NCBI GenBank assembly: GCA_039090855.1
Contig: CM076991.1
Location: 106,342,021 to 106,406,020, forward strand
Direction of reading: 5' to 3'
DNA from: Macrothele yani
Taxonomy: Eukaryota; Arthropoda; Arachnida; Araneae; Macrothelidae
DNA length: 64,000 bases
Shown here: positions 52,588-62,146 of the stretch, in pieces
Layout: each line of letters starts with the position of its first letter
Position numbering within the stretch: position 1 is the first letter of the stretch
The notes under the pieces: generated by a model
Databases searched by the model: none
Seen by the model: the letters and a program-made list of their open reading frames with translations, nothing else
Told to the model about the DNA's origin: nothing
Made by a program: the position numbers and the translations under genes

Positions 52588-53246
52588 AGGAGAGTCGTTA
52601 CAGCTAATCGACGGAGTACTACTACACAAGACCTCACTGTACAGGCGAGTCAAAATGCTGGAACCTCGGAATGTACACGCACCATTCGCAGAGAACTTCA
52701 TTCTATGGGTGACCGTGGTCGTGCGGCTGCTCATAAGTATTTCATCTTCACTCGGAATACTATTCGCCGTTTAGCATGGTGTAAAGAGCATTTATCGTGG
52801 ACCGCACATTAATGTAAACGGGTCCTATGGACTGATGAATCCAGATACATCAGTCTAATGGGCGGGTGTGGGTATGGCAGCAGCCGGGGGTACGCTATTT
52901 ACCACACTGTACTGTTCCTAGGTCAAGTTTGGAGCTGGCAGTGTACTCGTGTGGGGGTGTTTTTCGTGGTATGGTCCCGGCCCATTGGTTATCGTGGTCA
53001 AACCTGTTAACCAGCATGTCTACCTGGATATTCTGAACAATTACGCACTACCAACTCTGTGGCAATACTATGGAACCGGACCTTGTTGATACCAGCAGGG
53101 TAATGCACCGAGCCATAAAGCAAGGACTGTTACGGCGTGGTTTGGCCAGCACAGTTCTCTGATCTTAATCCCATAGAGCACCTATGGGATGAATTAGAGC
53201 GCCGCAGAAGAAGTTTGGAATCAAGGCCTACTACTAAGCAACAGTT

Positions 53247-53405
53247 ATACAGGAAGGTGTTTCATGTTTGAAACACCTTCCCGTATAACTAAAACTGACC
53301 TTTCGAGACATGCTTTCCACAAGGTTCCAAAACTTCACTGACCTTTCGAGACAGGCTTCCCACAAAGTTCCAAAACTTTGTGGAAAGCATGTCTCGAAAG
53401 GTCAG
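53247..53405. repeat. Cluster of local inverted duplications
   Basis: ATACAGGAAGGTGTTTCA pairs with TGAAACACCTTCCCGTAT (53247-53286). Two inverted copies of CTGACCTTTCGAGACATG follow (53295-53334 and 53338-53378), and then the normal-orientation segment ending CATGTCTCGAAAGGTCAG. The first motif also matches ATACGGGAAGGTGTTTCATG at about 51687, outside the element. Confidence 0.85.
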
Positions 53406-53507
53406 TGAATGCATTAAGGCCAAAGATGGACCGACACCGTACTAATGTATGTCAATAAACGCTATGTTGCGTTTCTCTTCCATCCGGTGACTTTTGTCGA
53501 TATAGTG

Positions 53508-54105
53508 CATATCTCTGTGAAGTGATGCAACTGTGTGCTTGCACTCAGCACCGATTCTTAGCATTCAAAAGCCTGGTTTAAAATTCATTTTACGTCCCAT
53601 AGCTCAAATCACGGAACAATTTTTCTCACGCATTTCTATATCCTTTCTGATTCACGATGTTCCGGACAGATGATGAAAGCTTAAACTTCTGGTTTAACGA
53701 TTCTTTCATTTCCAGGTGGTCAGGTTGGAAAATTCCTTTTGGCGCAGTCCAACGTCAGCCATGATTATGGTAACACACAAAGTATGTGATTCTAGAGATG
53801 CATAGGATACCCTGTATGTACTTTTTCAAAAGTTCTACTTTTTTTTTTTTACATTCTTCATTCAATTGCTGAAATGCAATTGTCCATGAAATTCTTAGCT
53901 TTTCCAGGTCGGTAGCCGAAAATTCGATTTAATGGTTTGATTGCACAGTTTACTAAAAATATCAGGTCGTTCGGAAAATAACGGCGGATTTTCTGAGGTG
54001 CCGCATTCAATTCGCCCACAATGCTTGCAGACTAACCCGCTCGAAGCGACTCAGACGCCACACACGCTCCATGATCGGTTGATCTGCAGTCGTTGCTGCT
54101 CGTGC
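53508..54105. other. No gene; left end region of mariner J
   Basis: A likely mariner terminus, CAGGTCGTTCGGAAAATAAC, starts near 53962 and leads to the transposase start at 54367. The region before it is unremarkable. Confidence 0.45.
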
Positions 54106-54116
54106 GAGAGTGCTCT

Positions 54117-54348
54117 TTTTTTTTTTTTTTTTTTTTTTTGATTGGAGGTTTAACGGCCACCGTGAGCAACTCAATGGGCTATAAGCAGTAGCCCGTCCCT
54201 AATTTAGGGTAACTGGTTCCAGGGAAGGGAGAGAGCCAGTGCCGTAAGACAAACACAACATCCATGCCTCACCGGGATTCGAACCCGGGCCCCGTTCGGA
54301 CGAATGATCAGAGGCCATCGCTTAGACCACTGCGCCACCGGGGCGGCC
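54117..54348 (-). mobile_element. tRNA-derived SINE, family 1, upstream of mariner J
   Basis: Perfect 11-bp duplication GAGAGTGCTCT (54106-54116, 54349-54359). Complete head, body and T run of about 23. The insertion is 18 bases upstream of the transposase ATG, in the untranslated leader. Confidence 0.97.
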
Positions 54349-54366
54349 GAGAGTGCTCTGTACAGC

Positions 54367-55600
54367 ATGTTAGAAAGGAGTGAGTTGCGGATGATTCATG
54401 CGTTCAAATTGGGTCGTAATGCTGGACAAACCTACCGTAATGTGATCAAGGCATGGGTCGAGGAGGCAACATCTGAATGTACTGTTCGTCGGTGGGCAAG
54501 GAATACTGTTCGTAATGTGGTCGAGGCATGGAGAGAGGAGGCAACATCTGAACGTATTGTTCGTCGATGGGCGAGGAGTACTGTTCGTAATGTGGTCGAG
54601 GCATGGGTCGAGGAGGCAACATCTGAATGTGCTGTTCGTCGGTGGGCGAGGAGTACTGTTCGTAATGTGGTCGAGGCATGGGTCGAGGAGGCAACATCTG
54701 AATGTACTGTTCGTAATGTGGTCGAGGCATGGGGAGGGGAGGCAACATCTGAACGTACTGTTCGTCGGTGGGCGAGGAGTACTGTTCCTAATGTGGTCGA
54801 GCCGTGGGGCGAGGAGGCAACATTTGAACGTACTGTTCGTCGTTGGTTTGAAAAGTTTCGTTCCATTGACACGAGTCTACAAGATGGTAGAGAACGATAT
54901 TCGGTCTTTGATTACGACGCTCTGAAGGCAAATGTAGAAACAAATCCTTGCGTCACAGTCAGGGAACTCGTCAAACGGGACAATGTGTCGGTGTCAACCA
55001 TTTCCGAACATCTCCACCAAATTGGTAAGGTCAAGAAGCTCGATGCTTGGTTCCCACACGAACTGCTTGAGCATCTGAAACAACAACGGTTTGAGATGTG
55101 CAGTAACCTTCTGCTTCGCAACAGAAAGGAGCCCCTACTTGATCGCATTGTAACCTGTGATAAAAAGTGCGTACTATACGACAACCGTAAGCGATCTGGA
55201 AAGTAGGTGAACCACCGAAACAACATTATAAACCGAGGTTGACGCCAAAGAAGATTTTGTTGACAGTGTGGTGAACTGTTCACGGTGTCATACACTGCAG
55301 GTTCTTGAATGCTGGTGAATGCATTATCGCAGTCACATAATGTCAAGAACTTGACTAAATGCGCCAAAAGTTTTGTTCCAAACAGTCATCCTTGGTGAAC
55401 AGGAAAGGTCCAATCCTCCTCCATGACAACGCGAAACCACACATGTCACAAATGACGAAATAGAAACTACACGAACTGAGGTTCGAAACCCTCCACATCC
55501 AGCCTACTCGCATGATTTGGCACCTACCGATTTCCACCTGTCCATGCATTATAGCAATTACATCAAGCACAGGACCTTCTGAAACCGAAAAGAGGCCGAA
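54367..55600 (+). pseudogene. mariner transposase, family J, with amplified HTH
   Basis: ATG at 54367 begins MLERSELRMIHAFKLGRNAG. A segment that should occur once (NV..FGEEATSERTVRRWFEKF in relatives) is then present six times in frame. The normal protein follows: FEKFRSIDTSLQDGRE, ETNPCVTVRELVKRDNVSVS (second helix-turn-helix), IGKVKKLDAWFPHELLE. The first-Asp site reads VTCDKKCVLYDN where VTGDEKWVLYDN is usual, so the Asp remains but neighbours are changed. TAG at 55204 follows RRSG-type sequence. Beyond that the frame is broken; fragments (HPW, SSMTTRNHTCH for LLHDNARPH) reach about 55600. The 3' inverted repeat was not found. Confidence 0.85.
54439..54864 (+). repeat. 75-bp tandem repeat coding for transposase HTH segment
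   Basis: Units 54439-54513, 54514-54588, 54589-54663, 54664-54714 (shortened to 51 bp), 54715-54789 and 54790-54864. All lengths are multiples of three. Each encodes NVVEAWVEEATSECTVRRWA with variants, plus RSTVR. The opposite strand is also open through the array because of the period; I treat that as a shadow. Confidence 0.95.
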
Positions 55601-56531
55601 ATTACACTGCGGAATATTTTTTCATCCAGAGAGCCAGATTTATTCCAGACCACATTGAAGCACTTGTCTCAAAATAGTATAACTATACTAATAATCCGAA
55701 ATTTCTTGGCGCAGAATAGAAATAAAACTTTCCAAGCTTTCGCACATCAAACAAATGGTTTTTTTCAAGGAAGGTAGACAGCTAACTGCAAACTGGATAA
55801 TACAAGAGTGTTTCAACAATTTGAACGCGGTGACTTGACTAGACAATAAATGAATAGGCGCAAACGTGATAATTCGAAGAAATGAGGCCACGTTGGTTGT
55901 TGCCCAACGTATCACATATCACATATTATCACGTTGGGCAACAACCAACGTGATAATTAAACAAGTTAGTAAAATCATGCAATGCATTGATTATAATACG
56001 TTTTCCAACATACCAGAAATCATTACTCAATTTATGAGGATAATAGCTGTGGAATAAATCTCGCTCCTGTGCTCTGACCTTTGACCCCATTTCGAAGATA
56101 TTAAACAGAATTGGTTCAGTATACCTCCGGAACAACACGAAAACGTTTTGTCGTAATCGAAGCATCTTTACGTAAGTTATGACGAACAAGGACAATGGAA
56201 TGAATCCCGCTCCTATGTCCAGACCTTTGACCCCAGTTCACCCATTTTCAGTAGGGCTCGTCCCCGGGAGGTCCCCTAGCACATACTAAAATTTCATCGA
56301 AATCGAACCCTTTTTATTAAAGTTATTACGCATAAGAGCAACGGAATGGATCCCTCTCCATTGTCCTGACCTTTGACCCCATTTCACTCATTTTCAATAC
56401 GGTTCGTTCCCAGTTGATCCCCCTATCATATACTGACATTTAATCGAAATCGAAACATTTTTACTCGAGTTATGGCGCATAAGGGCATTGGAATAGATCC
56501 AGGTCCGATGTCCTGACCTTTGACCCCATTT

Positions 56532-56762
56532 TTTTTTTTTTTTTTTTTTTTTTGGATTGGAGGTTTAACGACCACCGTGAGCAACTCAACGGGCTATAAG
56601 CAGTCGCCCGTCCCTAATTTAGGGTCACTGGTTCCAGGGAAGGGAGAGAGCCAGTGCCGTAAGACAAACACAACATCCATGCCTCACCGGGATTCGAACC
56701 CGGACCCCGTTCGGACGAATGATCAGAGGCCATCGCTTAGACCACTGCGCCACCGGGGCGGC
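56532..56762 (-). mobile_element. tRNA-derived SINE, family 1, in array unit
   Basis: Perfect 11-bp duplication TGACCCCATTT (56521-56531, 56763-56773), itself part of the 146-bp unit. Complete head with A and B boxes. T run about 20. Confidence 0.97.
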
Positions 56763-56817
56763 TGACCCCATTTCACCCATTTTCAATTGGGTTCGTCCCC
56801 AGTTGATCCCCTATCAT

Positions 56818-57034
56818 TTTTTTTTTATTGGAGGTTTAACGACCACCGTGAGCAACTCAATGTGCTATAAGCAGTCGCCCGTCCCTAATTTAGGGTCACT
56901 GGTTCCAGGGAAGGGAGAGAGCCAGTGCCGTAAGACAAACACAACATCCATGCCTGACCGGGATTCAAACCCGGACCCCTTACGGACGAATGATCAGAGG
57001 CCAGCGCCTTAGACCACTGCGCCACCGGGGCGGC
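56818..57034 (-). mobile_element. tRNA-derived SINE, family 1, second in same array
   Basis: Lies only 55 bp after the previous SINE, in the next unit. Head CGGCGCAGTGG-type A box and B box with one change (GGATTCAAACCCGG complement). Any target duplication is at most three bases. The T run is short. Confidence 0.93.
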
Positions 57035-58122
57035 ATACTGACATTTCATCGAAATCGAAGCATTTTTCTCAAGTTATGGCGCAGGGCAATGGAATGGATC
57101 ACGCTCTGCTGTCCTGAACGACCTTTGACCCCATTCCACCCATTTTCAAAAGGGTTCGTCCCCAGGTGATCCCCTATCATATACTGAAATTTCATCGAAA
57201 TCGAACCATTTTTACAAGTTATGGCGCATAAGGGCAACGGAATGGATCCCGCTCTGATGTCCTGACCTTTGACATTATTTCACCTATTTTCAATAGGGTT
57301 CGTTCCCAGGTGAACCCCTATCATATACTGAAATTTCATCGAAATCGAACCATTTTTACAGGTTATGGCGCATAAGGGCAACGGAATGGATCCCGCTCCG
57401 ATGTCCTGACCTTTGACCCTATTTCACCCATTTTTAACACGGTCCGTCCCCAGGTTATCCCATATCATATACTGAAATTTCATCGAAATCAAACCATTTT
57501 TACAAGTTATGGCGCATAAGGGCAACGGAATGGATCCTGCTCCGATGTCCTTGCCTTTGACCCCATTTTACCCATTTTCAACAGGGTTCGTTCCCATGCG
57601 ATCCCGTATCATATACTGAAATTTCACCGAAATCGAACCATATTTACGCAATTAATGACGCATAAGGGCAATGGAATGAATCCCGTTCCTATGTCGTGAC
57701 CTTTGACCCCATTAACCCCATTTTCAATAGGGTTCGTCCCCAGGTGTTTCCCTACCACATACTAAAATTTCATAGAAATCGAATGATTTTTACGCGAGTT
57801 TTCGTGCGGGCGGACGGACAAAGCTGGAGCATATACGCTTCTTCAACCTACGGTTGGAAAACGTAAAAAAACGAGGCCACGTTGGTTGGGCAACAACCAA
57901 TGTGGCCTCGTTTCTTCGAATTATCACGTTTGCGACTATTCATTTACTGTCTAGTCAACTCACGGCGTTCAAGTTGTTGATACGTTCTTGTATTATCCAG
58001 TTTGCAGTTAGCTGTCTACCTTCCTTGAAAAAACCATCTGGTTGATATGCGAAAGCTTGGAAAGTTTTATTTCTATTATTCGCCAAGAAATTTCCGATTA
58101 TTAGTACAGTTATACTATTTTG

Positions 58123-58496
58123 AGTATAACTGGTGTACAGTTCCTACTTATTGAAGCACTTTTCACTCTCTGGCAGAGGTGAAACAAGACTGTGTGCTAT
58201 GAAGGTATGCCTCTTTCATTTTTACCCACCAAATCGGCCAATATCTTCCGACCGACCTGGTAATAAGAAGACGGTTAAACACCTTTAGCCTTAGTAAAAG
58301 AAGCTGCTATTACACCCGAGATTTCGGTGTCCATTTTCTTGTTTCGTCTCTTCTGTATACAAGTTCACGCGGTGATAAGTGCTATTTACTTGTGTGTTAA
58401 CAACAGCGTCTTACATAGGTTGAAGAAGTTTTACTGAGCATAGGGATGAAAAAGTTTCTTTTGACACTGAGCTAAAAGCACTTCCTTTTTGTTTCG
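58123..58496. other. No gene recognised
   Basis: Between the foldback arm and an old SINE. No motif found. Confidence 0.45.
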
Positions 58497-58690
58497 GGTT
58501 GTACTACCGACCAATAGGAGCAGGTGGTAGGATTATAAGCAGGTGCTGGTCCTTAGTTTGGGACCACTGGTTTCAGCGAAGGGTCAAGGCTATAAGACTC
58601 CCACACAACACATGCTTCATTCGGGACTTAACCACGGCCCAGACGAATAGTCAGAAGACAGTGCTTCAAACCATTATAGGCTTCTGGTGT
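58497..58690 (-). mobile_element. tRNA-derived SINE, family 1, very old copy
   Basis: Collinear matches remain: TAGTTTGGGACCACTGGTTT, CAGCGAAGGG, CACACAACACATGCTTCATT, CCCAGACGAATAGTCAGAAG. Promoter boxes are lost. Confidence 0.65.
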
Positions 58691-58829
58691 GGCCTAGAAA
58701 CACTTCCCTTCCGAGTTGTAACATAATTTGTGAGCGCAGGTAAGAAACTCTATGAAGTCAATCAGTTTTTATTTTAGTTATTACAGCACAATATAAATGA
58801 TCGATTAAAACAATTATGTAAATGTATAT

Positions 58830-59215
58830 CAAAGTACTCGAAATGTCCTCCAAAAGCAGTAATATATACCTCACGACGCCTTCTCACACATTGCTAAACA
58901 CGATCAAATATCCCTCGAGTGCTCTGAATTCTTTAACAATCACCAATGATTCGTTCGCATAGAACCTGTGTATTAAGAACTGAGGTAACGTCAACCTTAT
59001 AATGTGTACCATAAAAAGAAATCCAGTGGATCCAAATCTGGAGAGCGTGCATGCCACGCTGTTTGTCCACCTCTGCCAATCCAACGAACAATGTACATAG
59101 GATTGAGATGCTCAAGCAGTGAGGCTAAAATGCTCTGGAGCTCCATAAGGCATGAAACATGCGATGGCGTGTTGGTAATGGAACACCTTCCGGCAATCTA
59201 GATGACTTTCCCTCC
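58830..59215 (-). pseudogene. mariner-like transposase C-terminus, remnant 1
   Basis: The minus strand gives GGQTAWHARSPDLDPLDFFL followed by W (about 59075-59000), the third-Asp region of a mariner-type transposase of the sort with SPDLxPxDFFLWG. Then, after stops and shifts, TRGIFDRV, QCVRRRREVYITAFGGHFE (about 58925-58840) matches the usual C-terminus. No ends or N-terminus were found. Confidence 0.65.
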
Positions 59216-59229
59216 AAGAAATGAATGTA

Positions 59230-59814
59230 CAGGGTGATTCATAAAGAAGTATACAGTTTCCAGATGCTGTAAAACAGTAACAGTTGAAGACACGGACTAC
59301 AACTGCGAACCGTTAGGTAGATGTACTCATAAAATTTGTGTCCCGCTACTGAGGGAAGTGACGTAGGCGATAGCGTGCGTGTCACATGACTAGTCAGTCG
59401 ATGAACATCTTCCTCACCGATGGATTGGACGAGCCGCGGACTACAGCATGCCACATACCCAATGGCCACCCAGAAGTCCTGACTTAACACCATGTGACTT
59501 TTTCCTGTGGGGGTACGTAAAGGACAATGTATTCGCCCCACCCCTTCCTGTTCAACTAGTGGAGCTGAAACAGCGTATCACAGCCACTATCACTGCACTT
59601 GATTCATATATCTTACCTCGCGTTTCGACGGAAATGGATTACCAGCTCGACGTGTGTCGTGTGACTAAGGGTGCACACGTAGAACATCTGTGACTGTCTC
59701 TAAAAACTTGAAACATTACCCTACAATTCTGTAACAGGTAACATAAAATATCTTACATTGTTCTTGCTTTATAGGGCGTTGAATTTGTATACTTCTTCTT
59801 TATGAATCACCCTG
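59230..59814 (+). mobile_element. Internally deleted mariner-like transposon
   Basis: 585 bp, with ends CAGGGTGATTCATAAAGAAG and CTTCTTTATGAATCACCCTG as perfect inverted repeats. TA is on both sides (59228-59229, 59815-59816). Only a C-terminal frame remains (59448-59693): HTQWPPRSPDLTPCDFFLWG, with the third catalytic Asp in TPCDFF, then YVKDNVFAPPLPVQLVELKQ and a stop at 59693. The N-terminus and first two Asp residues are deleted, so it is a non-autonomous derivative. Confidence 0.93.
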
Positions 59815-59837
59815 TATTGCCGGCCGAGCACTAATGG

Positions 59838-59847
<10 letters not shown>

Positions 59848-59875
<28 letters not shown>

Positions 59876-60089
59876 GACTAATCTTCGTGGTCATCAGCGG
59901 TGATAGCCCAGACACTCGCATGAAGCACCTATTCATGCCAAAACTGGGAAGAAGAATTTATCGCATGAAAAATCGATATATATATATAGATATATATATT
60001 TGTTTATGAATTTGTTAATTGTTTGTTTATATCGATTTGTTTATTTGTTTATCAGTTTATCCACTATGCAATTTTGTTTTACCGAGATA
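59848..60089. other. Poly-A run and TA microsatellite
   Basis: An A run of about 28 at 59849-59876 and an AT-rich stretch at 59975-59999. The A run could be the tail of an unrecognised retroelement ending GAAAAAGC. Confidence 0.5.
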
Positions 60090-61403
60090 TATCATTACCA
60101 TCATCATCATCATTGTCAACCATTATCAATCTACTGCTGGACGAAGGTCTCCCCAAGTTTCTTCCACAACGGTCTGTCTTGTGCTAGTCTCCTCCATGTT
60201 ACTCCCGCATACTTTCGAATTTCATCCACCCATCTCACATGTGGTCTTCTTCTGGGTCTTTTCCTGTCCCTTGGGATCCAGTCTAAAATTTTAGCTGTCC
60301 ATCGATTGTCTGTCCTTCTGGCAATATGTCCAGCCCACTGCCATTTCAGGAATTTTACTCTGATCATGATGTCTTCCACTCTTGTCATTTTTCGGATCCA
60401 CGAGTTCCTCTTCTTATCTCTCCTGGTTAGACCAAGCATGCATCTCTTCATGCTGCTTTGAGTTGTCTGCAGCCTTTGTATGTCTCTTTTAGTTAAGGTC
60501 CACGTCTCTGCACCATACGTAAACACTGGAAGGATGCATGGATCAGACACTTTTTTTTTAAGACATAATGGCATATTGCTCTTGAAAATTATGCTGTTTC
60601 TTCCAAAAGCTCTCCAGGCAAGTTTTGTACGCCGATTAATTTCTTCACCAATGTGACCCTCACTTGATATCTGCTGTCCAAGATAAACGCACGTGTCTGT
60701 TATCTCCAGCTTTTCTCCATCAATCGATAAATCTTCATTTCTTGTAAAAGCATTGAACATCACTTTTGTCTTCTGAAAGTTCATTTTTAATCCCACTTCT
60801 TTACTCTTGTCGGCAAGTTCCTGCATCATACTCTGTAGCTCTGATGGAGTAGTTGCAAAAATGACTATGTCATCAGCAAAACGAAGGTGGGTTAGATAAT
60901 CTCCATTAATCTTTTATGCCTTTGTTTTCCCAGTTCAGTGATTGAAAGACATTTTCCAATGTGGCATTAAAGAGCTTCGGAGATATGGTGTCAACTTGTC
61001 TCACTCCTTTTCCAATTTTTATGTGTGTTGTATTCTCAAATAGCCGAATCTTCGCACTTGCATTTTCATAGATGTTATTAATAATATTAATGTATGCATC
61101 TTCAATACCGCAGGATTTCAAAGCCATTGTAACTGCTAATGGTTTCACCAAATCAAAGGCCTTTTCATAATCAATAAAAGCTATGAATAATGGCAATTCA
61201 TATTCCCTTGCTCTTTCAATTAGTTCTCTCAGTACGTGGATATGATCTATTGTGCTGTAGCCACTCTTGAATCCAGCTTGTTCTCTCGGTTGAGCCATGT
61301 CCAGTGTTACCTTCAAGCGGTGTGAAGGAACTTTACTGAAGATTTTATAATCCACTGATAGGAGGCTGACAGGTCTGTAAGTTCCTGAGATCCTCAATGT
61401 CAC
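60090..61403 (-). mobile_element. RTE-type LINE, 5'-truncated copy
   Basis: The reverse transcriptase half of the 17762-20937 element in opposite orientation, truncated at GACATTGAGGATCTCAGGAA. It keeps YRPVSLLSVDYKIFSKV, FIDYEKAFDLV (61200), GVRQVDTISPKLF (Gly to Val in motif B), RFADDVIVFA in the gap between frames (60885) and TYGAETWTLTKRDI. One extra A near 60915 splits it into two frames (61403-60906 and 60829-60131). The 3' tail is the CATCATCATC run at 60095-60110. Flanks are TA-rich on both sides. Confidence 0.93.
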
Positions 61404-61757
61404 CTTATATATATATATATAGTTTTATCGATATACAAGTATAATCAATAAAACTTATCGCATGAAGAATTTTCCTTGTCTACTACTGAGTGTTACGTAA
61501 ATTCACAATCTCATCGCTTTTGAATTGGGATTCGTCGGTGAACAACAAACAATGGAGACATCCTGGAAAAATACACTGCTGAAGAAGCTGCTGGAAAAAC
61601 TTGACTCATGGATGAACTTCTGCTGTTGAGAAGGTCTGTAACTCGCTGCACCTGACATATGGGTAGAGGTGATCCTTACTTGCAGTTTCAAAATGTGCTA
61701 CAACTTGGAATGCAGGCGTTTCCGGTAAAATGTGATAGGGGATTTTTTAATTAGTAT

Positions 61758-61925
61758 GCTCAGCAGAACACTTTCCCGAAGTTTGACTACAAATTTTTGA
61801 AACATAGAAGTACTCATAAAACAGGATGCTCAGCAGAATACGTTCTCGAAGTCGGACTGGACATTTTGGAAACATATAGGGAGTCATAAAACAGGTTGCT
61901 AAGCAAAACATGTTCTGCCGCTACG
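61758..61925. repeat. 70-bp tandem repeat
   Basis: Units at about 61760, 61829 and 61899 with TGCTCAGCAGAA, TTCTCGAAGTCGGACTG, TTTTGGAAACATATAGGGAG and TCATAAAACAGG. A further unit (ATGTTCCCGAAGTTTGACTG ...) lies at 62787-62842, beyond the tRNA-like and inverted repeats. Confidence 0.8.
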
Positions 61926-62002
61926 ATGGGGCAGGAATAGCTTCGACTGGTGCAAATCTGAAGGTTCTAAGATATCTATGTTCAGCTGCTTAGAATTTCC
62001 TT

Positions 62003-62075
62003 GTCCTGGGTAGTGTAATGACTAGCATGCTCGACCGGAAATCGGGAGGTGCGGGTTCGATTCTCGCTCCAGGAC
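62003..62075 (+). repeat. tRNA-like sequence, family 4 (pseudo-tRNA)
   Basis: 73 nt. GTCCTGG at the start pairs perfectly with CCAGGAC at the end. GGTAGTGTAATGACTAG is the A-box region and GGGTTCGATTCTCG the B box and T arm. The anticodon stem CTC/GAG has mismatches inside, so it is unlikely to be a working tRNA. The 3' flank (GACGATGGACATTTTCTAGT) resembles the flanks of the cores at 21847 and 22300. Confidence 0.7.
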
Positions 62076-62146
62076 GATGGACATTTTCTAGTTTTCTGAA
62101 GGAAATGGTTACATGGAATACAGTGAAAATATGCAAATAATAATAT

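Larger units (their letters stand above)
52142..53445 (+). pseudogene. Tc1-like transposase, family B, SINE-interrupted
   Basis: ATG at 52142 begins MSRRERTD, with a short deletion after it. The first helix-turn-helix region (QTQRHLNIPKSTVLDVLNKW) is open to KKISDRGRRSLRRVV, where the SINE sits. It resumes with TANRRST, ASQNAGTSECTRTIRRELHS and WCKEHLSWTAH, then a TAA at the same place as in copy 1. The first-Asp region reads LWTDESRY with later deletions. The second-Asp site (about 53090) is disrupted, and SDLNPIEHLWDELERRRRSL keeps the Glu. The usual end ...TPY with TAA at 53443-53445 is present behind inverted repeats that replace part of the C-terminal region. Confidence 0.88.
51998..53507 (+). 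mobile_element. Tc1-like DNA transposon, family B, copy 3
   Basis: The left end CACTATATTGACAAAAGTCA follows TA. The right end is TGACTTTTGTCGATATAGTG. A family 1 SINE (52364-52587) and a rearranged hairpin region (53247-53405) lengthen it. Confidence 0.93.
55963..57870 (-). repeat. 146-bp array element, copy 4 (longest)
   Basis: Begins AAGTTAGTAAAATCATGCAA and ends ACGCTTCTTCAACCTACGG, then TTGGAAAACGTAAAAAA. Without the two SINEs it is about 1.46 kb, roughly nine to ten units. Each unit carries CCTGACCTTTGACCCCATTT, TTCAATAGGGTTCGTCCCCA and TTTCATCGAAATCGAACCAT on the plus strand. Confidence 0.92.
55670..58122. mobile_element. Foldback element enclosing 146-bp array copy 4
   Basis: The arm 55670-55911 is inverted relative to 57885-58122. 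Shared blocks are CAAAATAGTATAACTATACT, AAATTTCTTGGCG, AACTTTCCAAGCTTTCGCA, AAGGTAGACAGCTAACTGCA and CGTGATAATTCGAAGAAA. Both inner ends carry extra copies of a GTTGGGCAACAACCAACGT palindrome. The loop is the array with two SINEs. It is not clear whether arms and array moved together or the array inserted into a foldback. Confidence 0.8.

Noticed and set aside
54432..54872. Long frames of 146 and 100 codons on the minus strand, and 136 codons in another plus frame
   Set aside because: They come from the 75-bp tandem repeat, which is open in several frames; the true product is the plus-strand mariner helix-turn-helix.
46891..57870. Tandem units with regular spacing considered as a CRISPR array
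   Set aside because: Units are 146 bp, diverged throughout, with no short identical repeat alternating with unique spacers, and the context is eukaryotic.
62003..62075. Functional tRNA gene
   Set aside because: The acceptor stem is perfect, but the anticodon stem is mismatched and related cores with the same flanks lie at 21847 and 22300.
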